A stretch of 64,000 bases of DNA from CAYREX01 sp964423505 (lineage in GTDB: Bacteria > Fermentibacterota > Fermentibacteria > Fermentibacterales > JCC-6): positions 81,290 through 145,289 of the forward strand of contig CAYREX010000006.1 in NCBI GenBank assembly GCA_964423505.1, given 5' to 3'. Shown piece after piece: positions 51,448-60,363 of the stretch. Both the position numbers and the translations under genes were made by a program. The notes under the pieces are model-generated. The model was not told where the DNA came from. It saw nothing but the letters and a program-made list of their open reading frames with translations, and did no database searches. Within the stretch, counting starts at the first letter, position 1. Every line of letters starts with the position of its first letter.

Positions 51448-53829
51448 TCATCCTTCGTTGCTCGGTGGGTCCATAAGGCTGGACCCGTCAACCCGCAGCA
51501 GGTCCGACCTCACCAGCCCGTCCGCTTCCAGGCCTGCACCGGCCAGGGCCCTGTCCGGCCTGGCCGTGCATGCGGCCACGACCCGCACGACGCCCTTCCC
51601 GCGACTCTCGGACCGGACATGGCCCGGGAGACCGGCCAGCGCCTCCTCCAGGTCGTCGCCCGGCTCTCCGGCCGGGCGGAGCTCCCACACGGAGAGCGCG
51701 GCCTCCTCCTCCGGAGGCGGCGTCCCGGGGGGCATCATGGCCGTCCCGAGCAGCCGGTAGTCCACCGGGAGGCTGCCTGCGAGCAGCTCGCCCGGGTCCC
51801 CTTCGGGAACCTCTTCGAGCAGGAGGTCGACGTACTCGGACCGGCTCGGGATACCGAGCGCCAGGGCCGGTCCGAAGTGCAATCTCGGCCTGCTAACATA
51901 ACCGCCGGAGTAAGACAGCGGCAAACCGGACCTGCGGGCGGTCCTGGACCACATCCGCACCATGTCCAGGTGGGAGGAGAAGCGCCCCAGCCCCTCCTTC
52001 GCGTACCTGGCCCTGAGCACGGCGCGTATCTCCCCGGCCCGCTCCGGGGAGCCGTCGGGGCGGGTCGCGGGACGGTCCCCCTCGCCGGCGCGTACGGCCT
52101 CGCCGCCGCAGGCCCCGCAGCCGAGGCATCCGGAGACGCGGCAGTCGGGGGTGGGCTGCCGCTCCAGAGCCCTCTCCCGCTCGCTCCTCAGCCAGTCCCC
52201 GGACACACCGGTGTCAACGAAGCCCCAATCCGGCTCCTCCCGCGGGTCCCTCTCCCGCAGAAGGTGCTCCCACTGGTGTCTGCGCCGCTCCAGAACGCCG
52301 CTCCAGAGCCCCCAGTCGAACCTGTCCGTCCAGGCGTCGAAGCGGGCACCCAGCCGGAAGGCCTCCTCCAGGAGGTCGGCGATACCGGCGCCGCCGAGGC
52401 CGAGGACCGCCTCCACCAGGGCTACCCTGGGGCTGTTCCAGCTCACCGATACCCCCCTGGCTCCCCTCCTGACCGCCCGTATTCGCTCCCACGCCTCCTC
52501 CGGCGGCAGGACCCGGCTCCACTGGAAGGGAGTGTGAGCCTTGGGTACGAACGGGGAGAGGGCCAGGTTCACCGCCTTCCTCGGCCTCCTTCCGTGCCTC
52601 CCGGCTACGGAGGCCAGCTCCCCCGCCAGCTCAGAGATGGCCCGGACGTCCTCCGGGGTCTCCCCGGGCAGCCCGACCATGAAGTAGAGCTTCACCGAGG
52701 CGGCCCCCATGCCGAAGGCGGCATCGACAGCGCCCAGCAGCTCTCCGTCGGAGAGCGGCTTGTTGATGATGTCCCGCAGGCGCTCCGAGCCGGCCTCCGG
52801 GGCCATGGTCAGGTTGCCTGAGCCTATCCCGGCGCCGGAGAGGCGGCAGACCGTGTCCGGCCTGAGCGACGGCCTGCCGACCCTTACGCGGAGCTCCTCC
52901 TCCAGTGTACCGGCCAGCTCCATCAGCTCGCGTATGCCGCTGTGGTCGGAGAGGGAGAGGGAGAGGAGCCCCCCCTTCTCCCAGCCGGTGGAGCGGAGCG
53001 CCCTTCGAAGCAGGTCCACCGAGACGCCCGGCTCCCTCTCCCGGACCGGCCTCCCCAGCTGGGAGGCCTGGCAGAACCTGCACCCGCGCGTGCAGCCCCT
53101 GGCCACCTCCACCACGGCCCTGTCGTGGCTTATCCTCGCCGTCGGGACCAGCTGGTCGACCGGGGCCCACTCCTCCCGAAGCCGCCCGACCCTCTGGAGC
53201 TCCACCCGCTTCGGGCCATGAAGGGGGACCCAGACGCCGGGCACCCGGCCTGCTGCCTCCAACCTCTTCTCCCTGCCGCCGGGTCCGGCCAGCAACCGGA
53301 AGAGCTCCTCCGCCCTCTCCTCCACCTCGCCAAGGAAGAAGAGGTCGGCGAAAGGAGCAAGCGGGAGCGGGTTGGAGAGCCCGCCGCCGCCCAGGAGTAC
53401 AAGCGGGTGCTCCTCCGCCCTGTCCTCGCTCCGGAGCGGCATACCGGCCAGATCGATGAGCCCGAGGACGTTCGTGTACAGGCTCTCCGCAGCCACTCCG
53501 AACCCGACCACCCGGCTCCCGCCGACCGGTGAGCCGTCCTCAAGGTCGACCCAGGGAAGGCCCTCCCTCCGCATCACCTCGAGCATGTCCGGCGCAGGGT
53601 GGAAGGCCCTTCGGACATCCAGCCCGCCCGAGGAGAGCAGCACGTGGCGAAGCACCGAGAGCCCGAGGTTGGACATCCCCAGCTCGTAGACGTCCGGGTA
53701 GACCAGCGTGACCCTGGGTAGATGTGCCGGAGGAGGCAGCTCCAGGTTCCACTCGCCTCCGGTGTACTGCTGCGGTCTCCCCACCTCCGGGAGCACCGGC
53801 TCCCACGGGTGGCTTCGCCTCCGGTCCAT
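51448..53829 (-). CDS. Radical SAM protein (TIGR03960-like) fused to DUF2344/TIGR03936
   Basis: Long two-part protein. The first ~600 residues are a B12-binding-like plus radical SAM unit with ARGCTRGCRFCQAS (three FeS cysteines) and YPDVYELGMSNLGLSVL near the N-terminus; a cysteine cluster CRVSGCLGCGACG follows near residue 590. The last ~190 residues (LRARYAKEGLGRFSSHLDMV onward) fit DUF2344. In many bacteria these parts are separate adjacent genes or one fused gene next to rng/rplU. The reaction is unknown. Confidence 0.88.
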   Translation of the reverse strand: MDRRRSHPWEPVLPEVGRPQQYTGGEWNLELPPPAHLPRVTLVYPDVYELGMSNLGLSVLRHVLLSSGGLDVRRAFHPAPDMLEVMRREGLPWVDLEDGSPVGGSRVVGFGVAAESLYTNVLGLIDLAGMPLRSEDRAEEHPLVLLGGGGLSNPLPLAPFADLFFLGEVEERAEELFRLLAGPGGREKRLEAAGRVPGVWVPLHGPKRVELQRVGRLREEWAPVDQLVPTARISHDRAVVEVARGCTRGCRFCQASQLGRPVREREPGVSVDLLRRALRSTGWEKGGLLSLSLSDHSGIRELMELAGTLEEELRVRVGRPSLRPDTVCRLSGAGIGSGNLTMAPEAGSERLRDIINKPLSDGELLGAVDAAFGMGAASVKLYFMVGLPGETPEDVRAISELAGELASVAGRHGRRPRKAVNLALSPFVPKAHTPFQWSRVLPPEEAWERIRAVRRGARGVSVSWNSPRVALVEAVLGLGGAGIADLLEEAFRLGARFDAWTDRFDWGLWSGVLERRRHQWEHLLRERDPREEPDWGFVDTGVSGDWLRSERERALERQPTPDCRVSGCLGCGACGGEAVRAGEGDRPATRPDGSPERAGEIRAVLRARYAKEGLGRFSSHLDMVRMWSRTARRSGLPLSYSGGYVSRPRLHFGPALALGIPSRSEYVDLLLEEVPEGDPGELLAGSLPVDYRLLGTAMMPPGTPPPEEEAALSVWELRPAGEPGDDLEEALAGLPGHVRSESRGKGVVRVVAACTARPDRALAGAGLEADGLVRSDLLRVDGSSLMDPPSNEG

Positions 53830-54353
53830 CAGTCGTCCAGCGAGGTCCGGACAACCACCCGCTGGGATACGGGGTTGGCCAGGAGGCCGCCCCTGCGGTC
53901 CCGGCTTACTGCCACCGCCTCCGCCCGGTCGAGGGCCTCCTCCTCCGGGGTACCTTCCGGATAGCCGAGCCTCCAGAGCACCGAGAGCCTAACAGACTCC
54001 ACCGGGTAGCGGAGGGAGAGGAGGGCGGTCCAGTTCTCCGAGACGCTGTCGACGACGTCGGTGACCAGGACGGAGACCCAGGTCAGCGATGGGTCCTCGC
54101 CGGGCAGCGTCCTACAGCCGGTGAGCTCGGTCCAGACCTGCTTGTTCGGGTTGGCCATCTCGTCGGTCCGCTCGACCATCCTCCGCAGCTCACCGGACCC
54201 GCCCTCGCGGAGCCGCACCTCCCAGTGGTCGTACCTGCCGAGCTCGGCGGGAGCGTGGCGGGGCATGGTCCGCCGCAGGGTCTCGGCGGCGGTGACGGCC
54301 GCCGGGTCGGCCGCCCTGAGGCTGACGGCCATCCTGTGCGTCGAGGCGGCCAT
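53829..54353 (-). CDS. Tandem PurS-like protein (FGAM synthase small subunit)
   Basis: A 174-residue protein that seems to hold two PurS-like ferredoxin-fold units. The second (about residues 92-170) begins WVSVLVTDVVDSVSENW and ends LLANPVSQRVVV, the typical PurS end (LLANPxxxxxxV); the first (about 7-80) has MAVSLRAADPAAVTAAE and ends MANPNKQVW in the same place. It lies 1 nt after purQ and purL, where purS is expected. Normal PurS is about 80 residues and acts as a dimer bridging PurQ and PurL. It is coupled to the radical SAM gene by TGATG. Confidence 0.68.
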   Translation of the reverse strand: MAASTHRMAVSLRAADPAAVTAAETLRRTMPRHAPAELGRYDHWEVRLREGGSGELRRMVERTDEMANPNKQVWTELTGCRTLPGEDPSLTWVSVLVTDVVDSVSENWTALLSLRYPVESVRLSVLWRLGYPEGTPEEEALDRAEAVAVSRDRRGGLLANPVSQRVVVRTSLDD

Positions 54354-54354
54354 C

Positions 54355-55161
54355 TCAGCACTCCTCCCCGCGGAGCCAGGCCCGAAGGGAGTCGAAGACC
54401 AGCGCGCCCGGCCCCTTCTCCCCGGCCAGTCCGCCGCCCCGCCTGCGCACGCCCCAGGCGCCGGGAAGGCCCGGCGGGAGCTGCAGGAGCCTCGCCGCCC
54501 TCTCCGGGTGGGGCATCATCGCCAGTACCCTCCCGGACGCGCCGGAGACCGCCGCGGCATCCAGCATGGAGCCGTTGGGGTTCACCGGGTAGCCGGAGGG
54601 GACGCAGCCCCCCTGGTCGCAGTAGGCCAGCCCGGGCGCCGAAGCCGCCGGCGAAGGGGCGCCCGGGAGGACGAACCGGCCCTCGGCATGCGCCACCGGC
54701 AGCGGCAGCGTCCCGTCGCCGACCCGGAGCAGCCAGGGCGAGACGCCCTCTCCGCGCCTCCTGACGAAGACCCAGGCGCTCAGGTAGCCGGCCCTCCCCC
54801 GGACGTGGTTGTGCGCCAGGGCGGCCCCGACCGTCCCGTCCGGCTCGCCGGGGACCATCCCGCTCTCCACGAGTATCTGGGCGCCGTTGCAGATGCCGAG
54901 GACCGGCGCCCCGGCGGCGGCGGCATCGAAGACGATGTCCATCACCCGCTCCCTGGCGGCCACGGCTCCGGCCCGAACGCGGTCCTGGTAGGAGAAGCCG
55001 CCGGGCAGGACGTACGCGTCCGGCGCATCGGCCCTCAGTCCCGCTAGCATGTTCCACCTGTACAGACGGCACCGCATGCCGGAGGCCCGGACGGCCCGTG
55101 CCGTCTCGTACTCGCAGTTCGACCCGGGGAACTGTACCACCGCCACCAGCGGGGCGCTCAT
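54355..55161 (-). CDS. purQ: Phosphoribosylformylglycinamidine synthase glutaminase subunit PurQ
   Basis: Class I glutamine amidotransferase that supplies ammonia for the fourth purine step. The nucleophile is in GICNGAQILVESG near residue 88 and the His-Glu pair in MMPHPERAARLLQ near residue 223; VQFPGSNCEYETA opens the protein. At 268 residues it is longer than stand-alone PurQ (about 225) and closer to the glutaminase domain of large PurL. The ATG at 55161 shares a base with the purL stop (TGATG). Confidence 0.94.
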   Translation of the reverse strand: MSAPLVAVVQFPGSNCEYETARAVRASGMRCRLYRWNMLAGLRADAPDAYVLPGGFSYQDRVRAGAVAARERVMDIVFDAAAAGAPVLGICNGAQILVESGMVPGEPDGTVGAALAHNHVRGRAGYLSAWVFVRRRGEGVSPWLLRVGDGTLPLPVAHAEGRFVLPGAPSPAASAPGLAYCDQGGCVPSGYPVNPNGSMLDAAAVSGASGRVLAMMPHPERAARLLQLPPGLPGAWGVRRRGGGLAGEKGPGALVFDSLRAWLRGEEC

Positions 55162-57392
55162 CAGCGTTCCTCCTCGCGCCAGACGAGGCCGCTCAGCAGG
55201 TCGTCTCGACCGGCCCGGAGGGAGGCAAGGTCGACCGACCATCCGTCCCCGCGGAGGGCGCCCCCACCGGTGACCCTCCCGACAACCTCCGCGAAGTCGG
55301 GGCGGTGACGGAGGGACTCCCAGGCCCCGGGAGACATCTCCAGCACGTAGCCGGGGGTCTCGGAGTAGAGCGCGACAGGGTCCGCCGGCAGGGTCAGGGC
55401 CGCTCCGAGCGGGGCGTCCGGAGGAGAGGCCAGGCACATCTCGGCGACGCACGCTGCGACGCCCCCCTCGGAGATGTCGTGCGCCGACTCCACCAGCCCG
55501 GAGCCGATGCAGTCGAGGACGAAGCGGGCCATCCGCCTCTCCAGCTCCCCCCTGAAGAGTGGTATCCGCCCCCCCCGGTGCCCGAGCACCTCGCGGTAGT
55601 AGAGGCTGCCGCCCAGCTCGTCCCTGCGGGGACCCACCAGTACCAGGAGGTCCTCCTCCCGCCTGAGCGCGACGTCCCGGGCCCCGGCTGCGTCCTCGAG
55701 CCTTCCGAAGACGGCGACTATCGGCGACGGAGGCACCGAGCCGCCCGCCCTCGACTGGTTGTAGAAGCTCACGTTACCCGAGACTATCGGGAGCGGCTCC
55801 CCCTCCTTCAGCATACCGAGGGAGCGGCAGGCCTCGGATATGCCCTCCACCGCCCTCCTGAAGCCCCAGAAGACCTCCGGGACCTCGGGGTTGCCGAAGT
55901 TGAGGCAGTCGGTGGCTGCCAGCGGCACCGCACCGGTGGCGACCACGTTCCTGACGGCCTCCCCCACCGCGTGGGCCCCGGCCAGGTACGGGTCCAGCTC
56001 GCCGTACCAGGGGTTGCCGTCGCCGGCCATCGCCAGGCCGAACCCGGAGCCGGGCACCGGCATGCAGACGCAGGCGTCGGCCTCCCCCGGCCGCAGGACG
56101 GTGTTGCCCTGCACCTCGCTGTCGTAGTAGCTCCATATCCCGGCGCGCGAGGCGCCGTCCACGGAGAGCAGCATGGCCGGGAGGTCGGTCTCTGGAGAGA
56201 CCGGTCTCTCCGAAGGCTCCGACGGCTCGACCGGTGCCGGCTCCGACGGCCTGTCGTACAGCACGCCCTCGGTGATGCAGCCGACCGGGGCCCGGGCCAC
56301 CTCCCCGCCGCCCGAGAGCACCCTGTACTCCCCGGTGCCGTCGAACCTGCCGATGACAGACGCTCCCGCGCCGGGATAGAGCCTGGGCAGCTCGTAGTCC
56401 TCGTTGACCGTCCTGAGGACCTCCCCCGCCAGCCGCTCCGGTACGGCCAGGCCGTAGCGCTCCTGGGTCTCGGCGCAGGCCACCACCTCCGGGGGGAGCC
56501 CCGGGACGGAGACGGGGACCCTGTCCAGGTCAACCTCTATCCCGAATCCGCCGTGGGCGGCCATCTCGCTGGTGACGCAGGCTATCCCGCCTGCACCGAG
56601 GTCCTTGTAACCGAAGGCGGCGCCCTCCCGGGCCAGCATCTCGAGCACGTCGGACATGGCCTCGACGAGCACCCGCTTAAGGAAGGGGTCGGCCACCTGC
56701 ACCGCCCCTTTGCCGGTCTCCTCGCCGAGGTCGGCCGAGGCGAAGGTCGCCCCGCCGAAGCCGGTGTCGTCGGTCGGCTTACCCACGAGGACCAGGACGT
56801 AGGGCTCCCCGGCCGCCTCCGCCGGGGCGTAGCTGTGGACCAGCCGGTCCTCCCTTACGACACCGGCGGCCACGACGTTGACCAGGCAGTTCTCGTCGAA
56901 GCCGGGATGGAACCTGGCGTCCCCCCCCAGGTTCGGGACGCCGAGGGCGTTCCCGTAGCGCCAGATGCCCTCGACTACGCCCCTGCATATGCTCCTGGTC
57001 CTGGTGGAGGCGGCCCCCTCGGGGTCGCCGAACCGGAGCAGGTCCATGGTCCCCACCACCAGGGCGCCCATGCAGTAGACGTCCCTGACGATTCCGCCGA
57101 CACCGGTGGCGGCACCCTCGACGGGCAGCACCTGCGAGGGGTGGTTGTGGCTCTCGTGGGCCACCACCAGGTACCAGTCGGAGCCGTCCACTCTGCAGAA
57201 GCGCACCACTCCGGCGTCCTCGCCGGGACCTATTACGACCTGGGAGGCAGCGGTCGGAAGCAGACCCAGGACCGGCCTCGAGCTCTTGTAGGAGCAGTGC
57301 TCGCTCCACATTGTGTCGAACAGGTGGAGCTCAAGGGGGGTGGGCATCCGGCCGACGTATCCGGCCAGCCTCTCCGCCTCTTCCGGGGACAT
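55161..57392 (-). CDS. purL: Phosphoribosylformylglycinamidine synthase subunit PurL (small type)
   Basis: ATP-dependent synthetase that makes FGAM from FGAR. Motifs are MWSEHCSYKSSRP near residue 29, ESHNHPSQVLPVEGAATGVGG, GYKDLGAGGIAC, and in the second half DISEGGVAACVAEM. At 743 residues it is the small PurL that needs PurS and PurQ, both adjacent. The ATG at 57392 is the first conventional start and lies 74 nt after the previous stop; an in-frame ATA at 57470 that overlaps that TAG (ATAG) would add 26 residues resembling the N-terminal helix of other PurL proteins. Confidence 0.94.
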   Translation of the reverse strand: MSPEEAERLAGYVGRMPTPLELHLFDTMWSEHCSYKSSRPVLGLLPTAASQVVIGPGEDAGVVRFCRVDGSDWYLVVAHESHNHPSQVLPVEGAATGVGGIVRDVYCMGALVVGTMDLLRFGDPEGAASTRTRSICRGVVEGIWRYGNALGVPNLGGDARFHPGFDENCLVNVVAAGVVREDRLVHSYAPAEAAGEPYVLVLVGKPTDDTGFGGATFASADLGEETGKGAVQVADPFLKRVLVEAMSDVLEMLAREGAAFGYKDLGAGGIACVTSEMAAHGGFGIEVDLDRVPVSVPGLPPEVVACAETQERYGLAVPERLAGEVLRTVNEDYELPRLYPGAGASVIGRFDGTGEYRVLSGGGEVARAPVGCITEGVLYDRPSEPAPVEPSEPSERPVSPETDLPAMLLSVDGASRAGIWSYYDSEVQGNTVLRPGEADACVCMPVPGSGFGLAMAGDGNPWYGELDPYLAGAHAVGEAVRNVVATGAVPLAATDCLNFGNPEVPEVFWGFRRAVEGISEACRSLGMLKEGEPLPIVSGNVSFYNQSRAGGSVPPSPIVAVFGRLEDAAGARDVALRREEDLLVLVGPRRDELGGSLYYREVLGHRGGRIPLFRGELERRMARFVLDCIGSGLVESAHDISEGGVAACVAEMCLASPPDAPLGAALTLPADPVALYSETPGYVLEMSPGAWESLRHRPDFAEVVGRVTGGGALRGDGWSVDLASLRAGRDDLLSGLVWREEER

Positions 57393-57466
57393 GGCCAGGC
57401 CCCTGGCGGTGATCTCTCCGATCAGCCTCCGCCTGAGCCGCTCTGGGTCCTGACGGCTGCCGTCGG

Positions 57467-58666
57467 CTATAGGTCCTGCTCCACCGGCCCGGGGGCGGCC
57501 GCGGCCCCGCCAGCCTCCGGCTCGGCGAACTTCCGGGAGGAGAGCTCGCCCATGACCCCCTCGGGGGTCTCCTGTCCGCCCCTCTTCACGACCACGTACC
57601 TGACGCCGACGCGGCCCAGCGCCTCGCCGTCGTCGTTGGCGAGAGCGGGCAGCTCGCCCAGGAGCCTCTCAGCCACCTTCTCCGCCCCCTCCTCGGAGGT
57701 TCCAGGCAGAAGGAGGACTATCCGGTCCTCGGAGGTCCTGACGCCGGTGTCGATGTTCCTCATGGTGGACTTCAGGTGGTTGGCTGCTATGGACATGAAC
57801 TCCCGTGCCCTGAACCTGTCCTGCTCGCCGCCCCTGTCTATCTCCAGCTCCATGATGGAGACCGGGCTGTCGAAGCGCCGCACCCTCTCCAGCTCCTGCT
57901 GGAGCAGCGGCTCGAGCCTCGCCTGCCCGGGCAGGCCGGTGTCCGGGTCCATGTCGGAGGCGGACTCGAAGCGGCCGAGAAGGCGTATGCCCTCCAGCGC
58001 CGCGGCGCCCACCGCGGCTATCGCGCGGATGCGCTCGCGGGGGAGGCTCGCCTCCGGCGGCAGGTCGGCCACGCATATGACGCCGTAGAGGATGCCCTGG
58101 GAGGTCATGGGTGCAGCCATGTCGGGCACGAAGCCGGAGATGGCGCTCTTCTCCAGGCGCTTCCGCGTCAGCTCGCTCTCCTTCTCCAGGTCGCTCCGGG
58201 AGAAGACCATGCCGGTCTCGGCCGAGAAGCCTATGTGCCCCTCGCCGACCTTCACGACCAGAGGCTTCTCCAGCACCCCCTCCAGACCGGTCTCGTGGAC
58301 CAGCCCCAGGCGGTCGCCCCTTATGTCCGCCAGGAAGATGGCCACCTTGGTGCAGCCGGTGAGCTTCATCATGGAGCGGGAGAGGTAACGGGCAAGCTCG
58401 TCCGGCGTCCTGGCGGAGAGTATCTGCTTGACGAACTCGGGGAAGAGGACCGCCAGGTCCTTGTGCTTCTGGAGCTCCATCTCGAACCTGGTCTCCTTGG
58501 CCCCCGCTTCGTTGTTCTCGTACCTCAGCCTGGAGACGGTGTTCTGGAGAGAGGTTATCCTGGCCTCCTCCTCCCGCTGACTCCTGCGCGCCGCAGAGGC
58601 CGTGACTAGCCAGGCCACCGCGCCGCCTGCGACCAAACCGATAAGCGCCGGGATTAAAGGACTCAT
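57467..58666 (-). CDS. Membrane-anchored GAF protein with degenerate GGDEF domain
   Basis: N-terminal membrane helix (residues 4-24), coiled coil (about 28-70), GAF domain (about 80-225, with LTGCTKVAIFLADIRGDRL), then a GGDEF-like domain starting DMDPDTGLPGQARLEPLL. At the GGDEF position the sequence reads VRTSEDRIVLLLPG, so the substrate-binding Gly-Gly and catalytic residues are missing and cyclase activity is unlikely. It may sense a ligand or act as a scaffold. It is coupled to purB upstream by ATGA. Confidence 0.8.
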   Translation of the reverse strand: MSPLIPALIGLVAGGAVAWLVTASAARRSQREEEARITSLQNTVSRLRYENNEAGAKETRFEMELQKHKDLAVLFPEFVKQILSARTPDELARYLSRSMMKLTGCTKVAIFLADIRGDRLGLVHETGLEGVLEKPLVVKVGEGHIGFSAETGMVFSRSDLEKESELTRKRLEKSAISGFVPDMAAPMTSQGILYGVICVADLPPEASLPRERIRAIAAVGAAALEGIRLLGRFESASDMDPDTGLPGQARLEPLLQQELERVRRFDSPVSIMELEIDRGGEQDRFRAREFMSIAANHLKSTMRNIDTGVRTSEDRIVLLLPGTSEEGAEKVAERLLGELPALANDDGEALGRVGVRYVVVKRGGQETPEGVMGELSSRKFAEPEAGGAAAAPGPVEQDL

Positions 58667-59994
58667 CCCCCTCCTCTTCCCCCTTCTTCGTCCCGGGCTC
58701 CCCGAAGCCCGAGGCGGTCCAGTATCTCCCCTTCGTACCTCAGATGATAATCGATCGAGCAGCTATCCGGTAAGCCGTCCTCCCCGAGCGCCCCCGATAT
58801 GACCGGGTCGCGCTCCGCGGCGGCAAGGAGGCCCTCCCCGCTGTCCATGGCCTCCATGGAGACCCGCTGGACGGCGGCGTAGGCCTCCTCCCTGGTGAGC
58901 CCGGCGTCGGTGAGAGCCAGCATGAGCCCCCCGGAGCAGTACCGCTCCCCCGCGCTGTCGAGGTTGCGGGCGATGGCCTTCGGGAAGAGCACCAGGCCGG
59001 ACGCCAGGCCGGCCGCCTTCCTGAGGGCGTACAGGCAGACGCCGAAGGCGTCCGGGAAGAGGAAGCGCTCGGCGGAGGAATGGCTGATGTCCCTCTCGTG
59101 CCAGAGGGCCGTGTTCTCCAGGGCCGTCAGCAGGTAGCCCCGGAGCAGGCGGGCCAGCCCGGAGAGCCTCTCGGCCACTATGGGGTTCCTCTTGTGGGGC
59201 ATGGCGCTGGACCCCTTCTGCCCCTTCCCGAAGCTCTCCTCGGCCTCGCCGACCTCCGACCGCTGGAGGTGCCTCACCTCCGTGGCGAACCTCTCCAGCA
59301 TCCCCCCTGCGGCGGCCAGCGCGTAGACCAGCTGGGCGTGCCTGTCCCTGGCCACCACCTGGGTCGCCACCGGCTCACGGCCGATGCCGAGCCTGCGGCA
59401 CACGTACTCCTCGACCTCCGGCTGCACCCCGGCGTAGGTGCCCACGGCGCCGGAGACCTTTCCCACGCACGCCGACTCCAGGCCGGACCGGAGCCGCGCC
59501 AGGCAGCGCAGGTGCTCCGAGTAGTGCCCCGCGAACTTCAGCGCCATGGTGGTCGGCTCGGCGAACATCCCGTGGCTCCGCCCCATGCAGGCGACGCCCC
59601 GTCCCCTCCGGACCAGCCCGGCCAGAGCCTCGCCGTAGTCCACGAGCGCCTCCTCCACCAGGGCGCCCGCGTCTCTGAGCTGAGTTGCCAGGCAGGTGTC
59701 CAGCACGTCGGAGGAGGTCATGCCGTAGTGCACGTGCCGGGACTCGGGTCCGAGGCTCTCCGAGACGCTGGTCAGGAAGGCGATGACGTCGTGCCGGACC
59801 TCCCGCTCTATCTCGTCTATCCTGCGGATGTCGAAGGAGGCGTTTCTCCTGACCGCCTCTGCGTCGCCTGCCGGAACGAGCCCGAGGGATGCCCTCGCCT
59901 CCACGGCCAGCACCTCTATCTCCAGCCATCGGGAGTACCGGGACTCCCGCGACCAGACCGACTCCATCTCCGGCAGGGCGTACCTCTGTATCAT
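58663..59994 (-). CDS. purB: Adenylosuccinate lyase
   Basis: Cleaves SAICAR and adenylosuccinate in purine synthesis. The 443-residue product has YALPEMESVWS at the N-terminus, HYGMTSSDVLDT, MGRSHGMFAEPTTM (catalytic His) and the signature GSSAMPHKRNPIVAE near residue 262. ATG 59994 has GGAG with 6-nt spacing; the in-frame TTG at 60006 is less likely. It is 27 bp after the SH3 lipoprotein gene. Confidence 0.96.
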   Translation of the reverse strand: MIQRYALPEMESVWSRESRYSRWLEIEVLAVEARASLGLVPAGDAEAVRRNASFDIRRIDEIEREVRHDVIAFLTSVSESLGPESRHVHYGMTSSDVLDTCLATQLRDAGALVEEALVDYGEALAGLVRRGRGVACMGRSHGMFAEPTTMALKFAGHYSEHLRCLARLRSGLESACVGKVSGAVGTYAGVQPEVEEYVCRRLGIGREPVATQVVARDRHAQLVYALAAAGGMLERFATEVRHLQRSEVGEAEESFGKGQKGSSAMPHKRNPIVAERLSGLARLLRGYLLTALENTALWHERDISHSSAERFLFPDAFGVCLYALRKAAGLASGLVLFPKAIARNLDSAGERYCSGGLMLALTDAGLTREEAYAAVQRVSMEAMDSGEGLLAAAERDPVISGALGEDGLPDSCSIDYHLRYEGEILDRLGLRGARDEEGGRGGG

Positions 59995-60021
59995 CTCAGG
60001 CTCCAATCCGGTCTGCCGCGC

Positions 60022-60363
60022 TCATCCGCCACCTGCGCCGACGGTCCTCGTCAGGGGGCCGTATATCCATGCGAATAGCGACCGGGGTCTGACGTAGACC
60101 CTGAGCCAGTCCTCCATCGCCCCGGTCACCTGGAGGCTGTCCCCCTCCACTGCCCTGTCCAGCACGGCGTACTCAGTCCCCGGCCCCGCCCGGAGGTTCA
60201 CCACGTCGCCGGTGACCACCACCGTCTCCCACGGCTCGCCCGGCGACTGGGAGGGCGTCTCCGCGTCGCTGCCGCCCGGTGTCACCCCGGTCCCGGCGGA
60301 GCATCCGGCAAGCAGGGCCGCGGCCAGGGCGGCTGCGGCGCGGGCGGACACGGAGGCCTTCAC
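60022..60363 (-). CDS. SH3-domain lipoprotein
   Basis: GTG start at 60363 overlapping the ispH-ubiA stop (GTGA). The 113-residue product has a lipoprotein signal (ALLAGC, Cys about residue 21), a low-complexity linker and one bacterial SH3 domain (VNLRAGPGTEYAVLDRAVEG, followed by WLRVYV). Such proteins usually bind the cell wall. It is too short for an enzymatic partner domain. Confidence 0.8.
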   Translation of the reverse strand: MKASVSARAAAALAAALLAGCSAGTGVTPGGSDAETPSQSPGEPWETVVVTGDVVNLRAGPGTEYAVLDRAVEGDSLQVTGAMEDWLRVYVRPRSLFAWIYGPLTRTVGAGGG

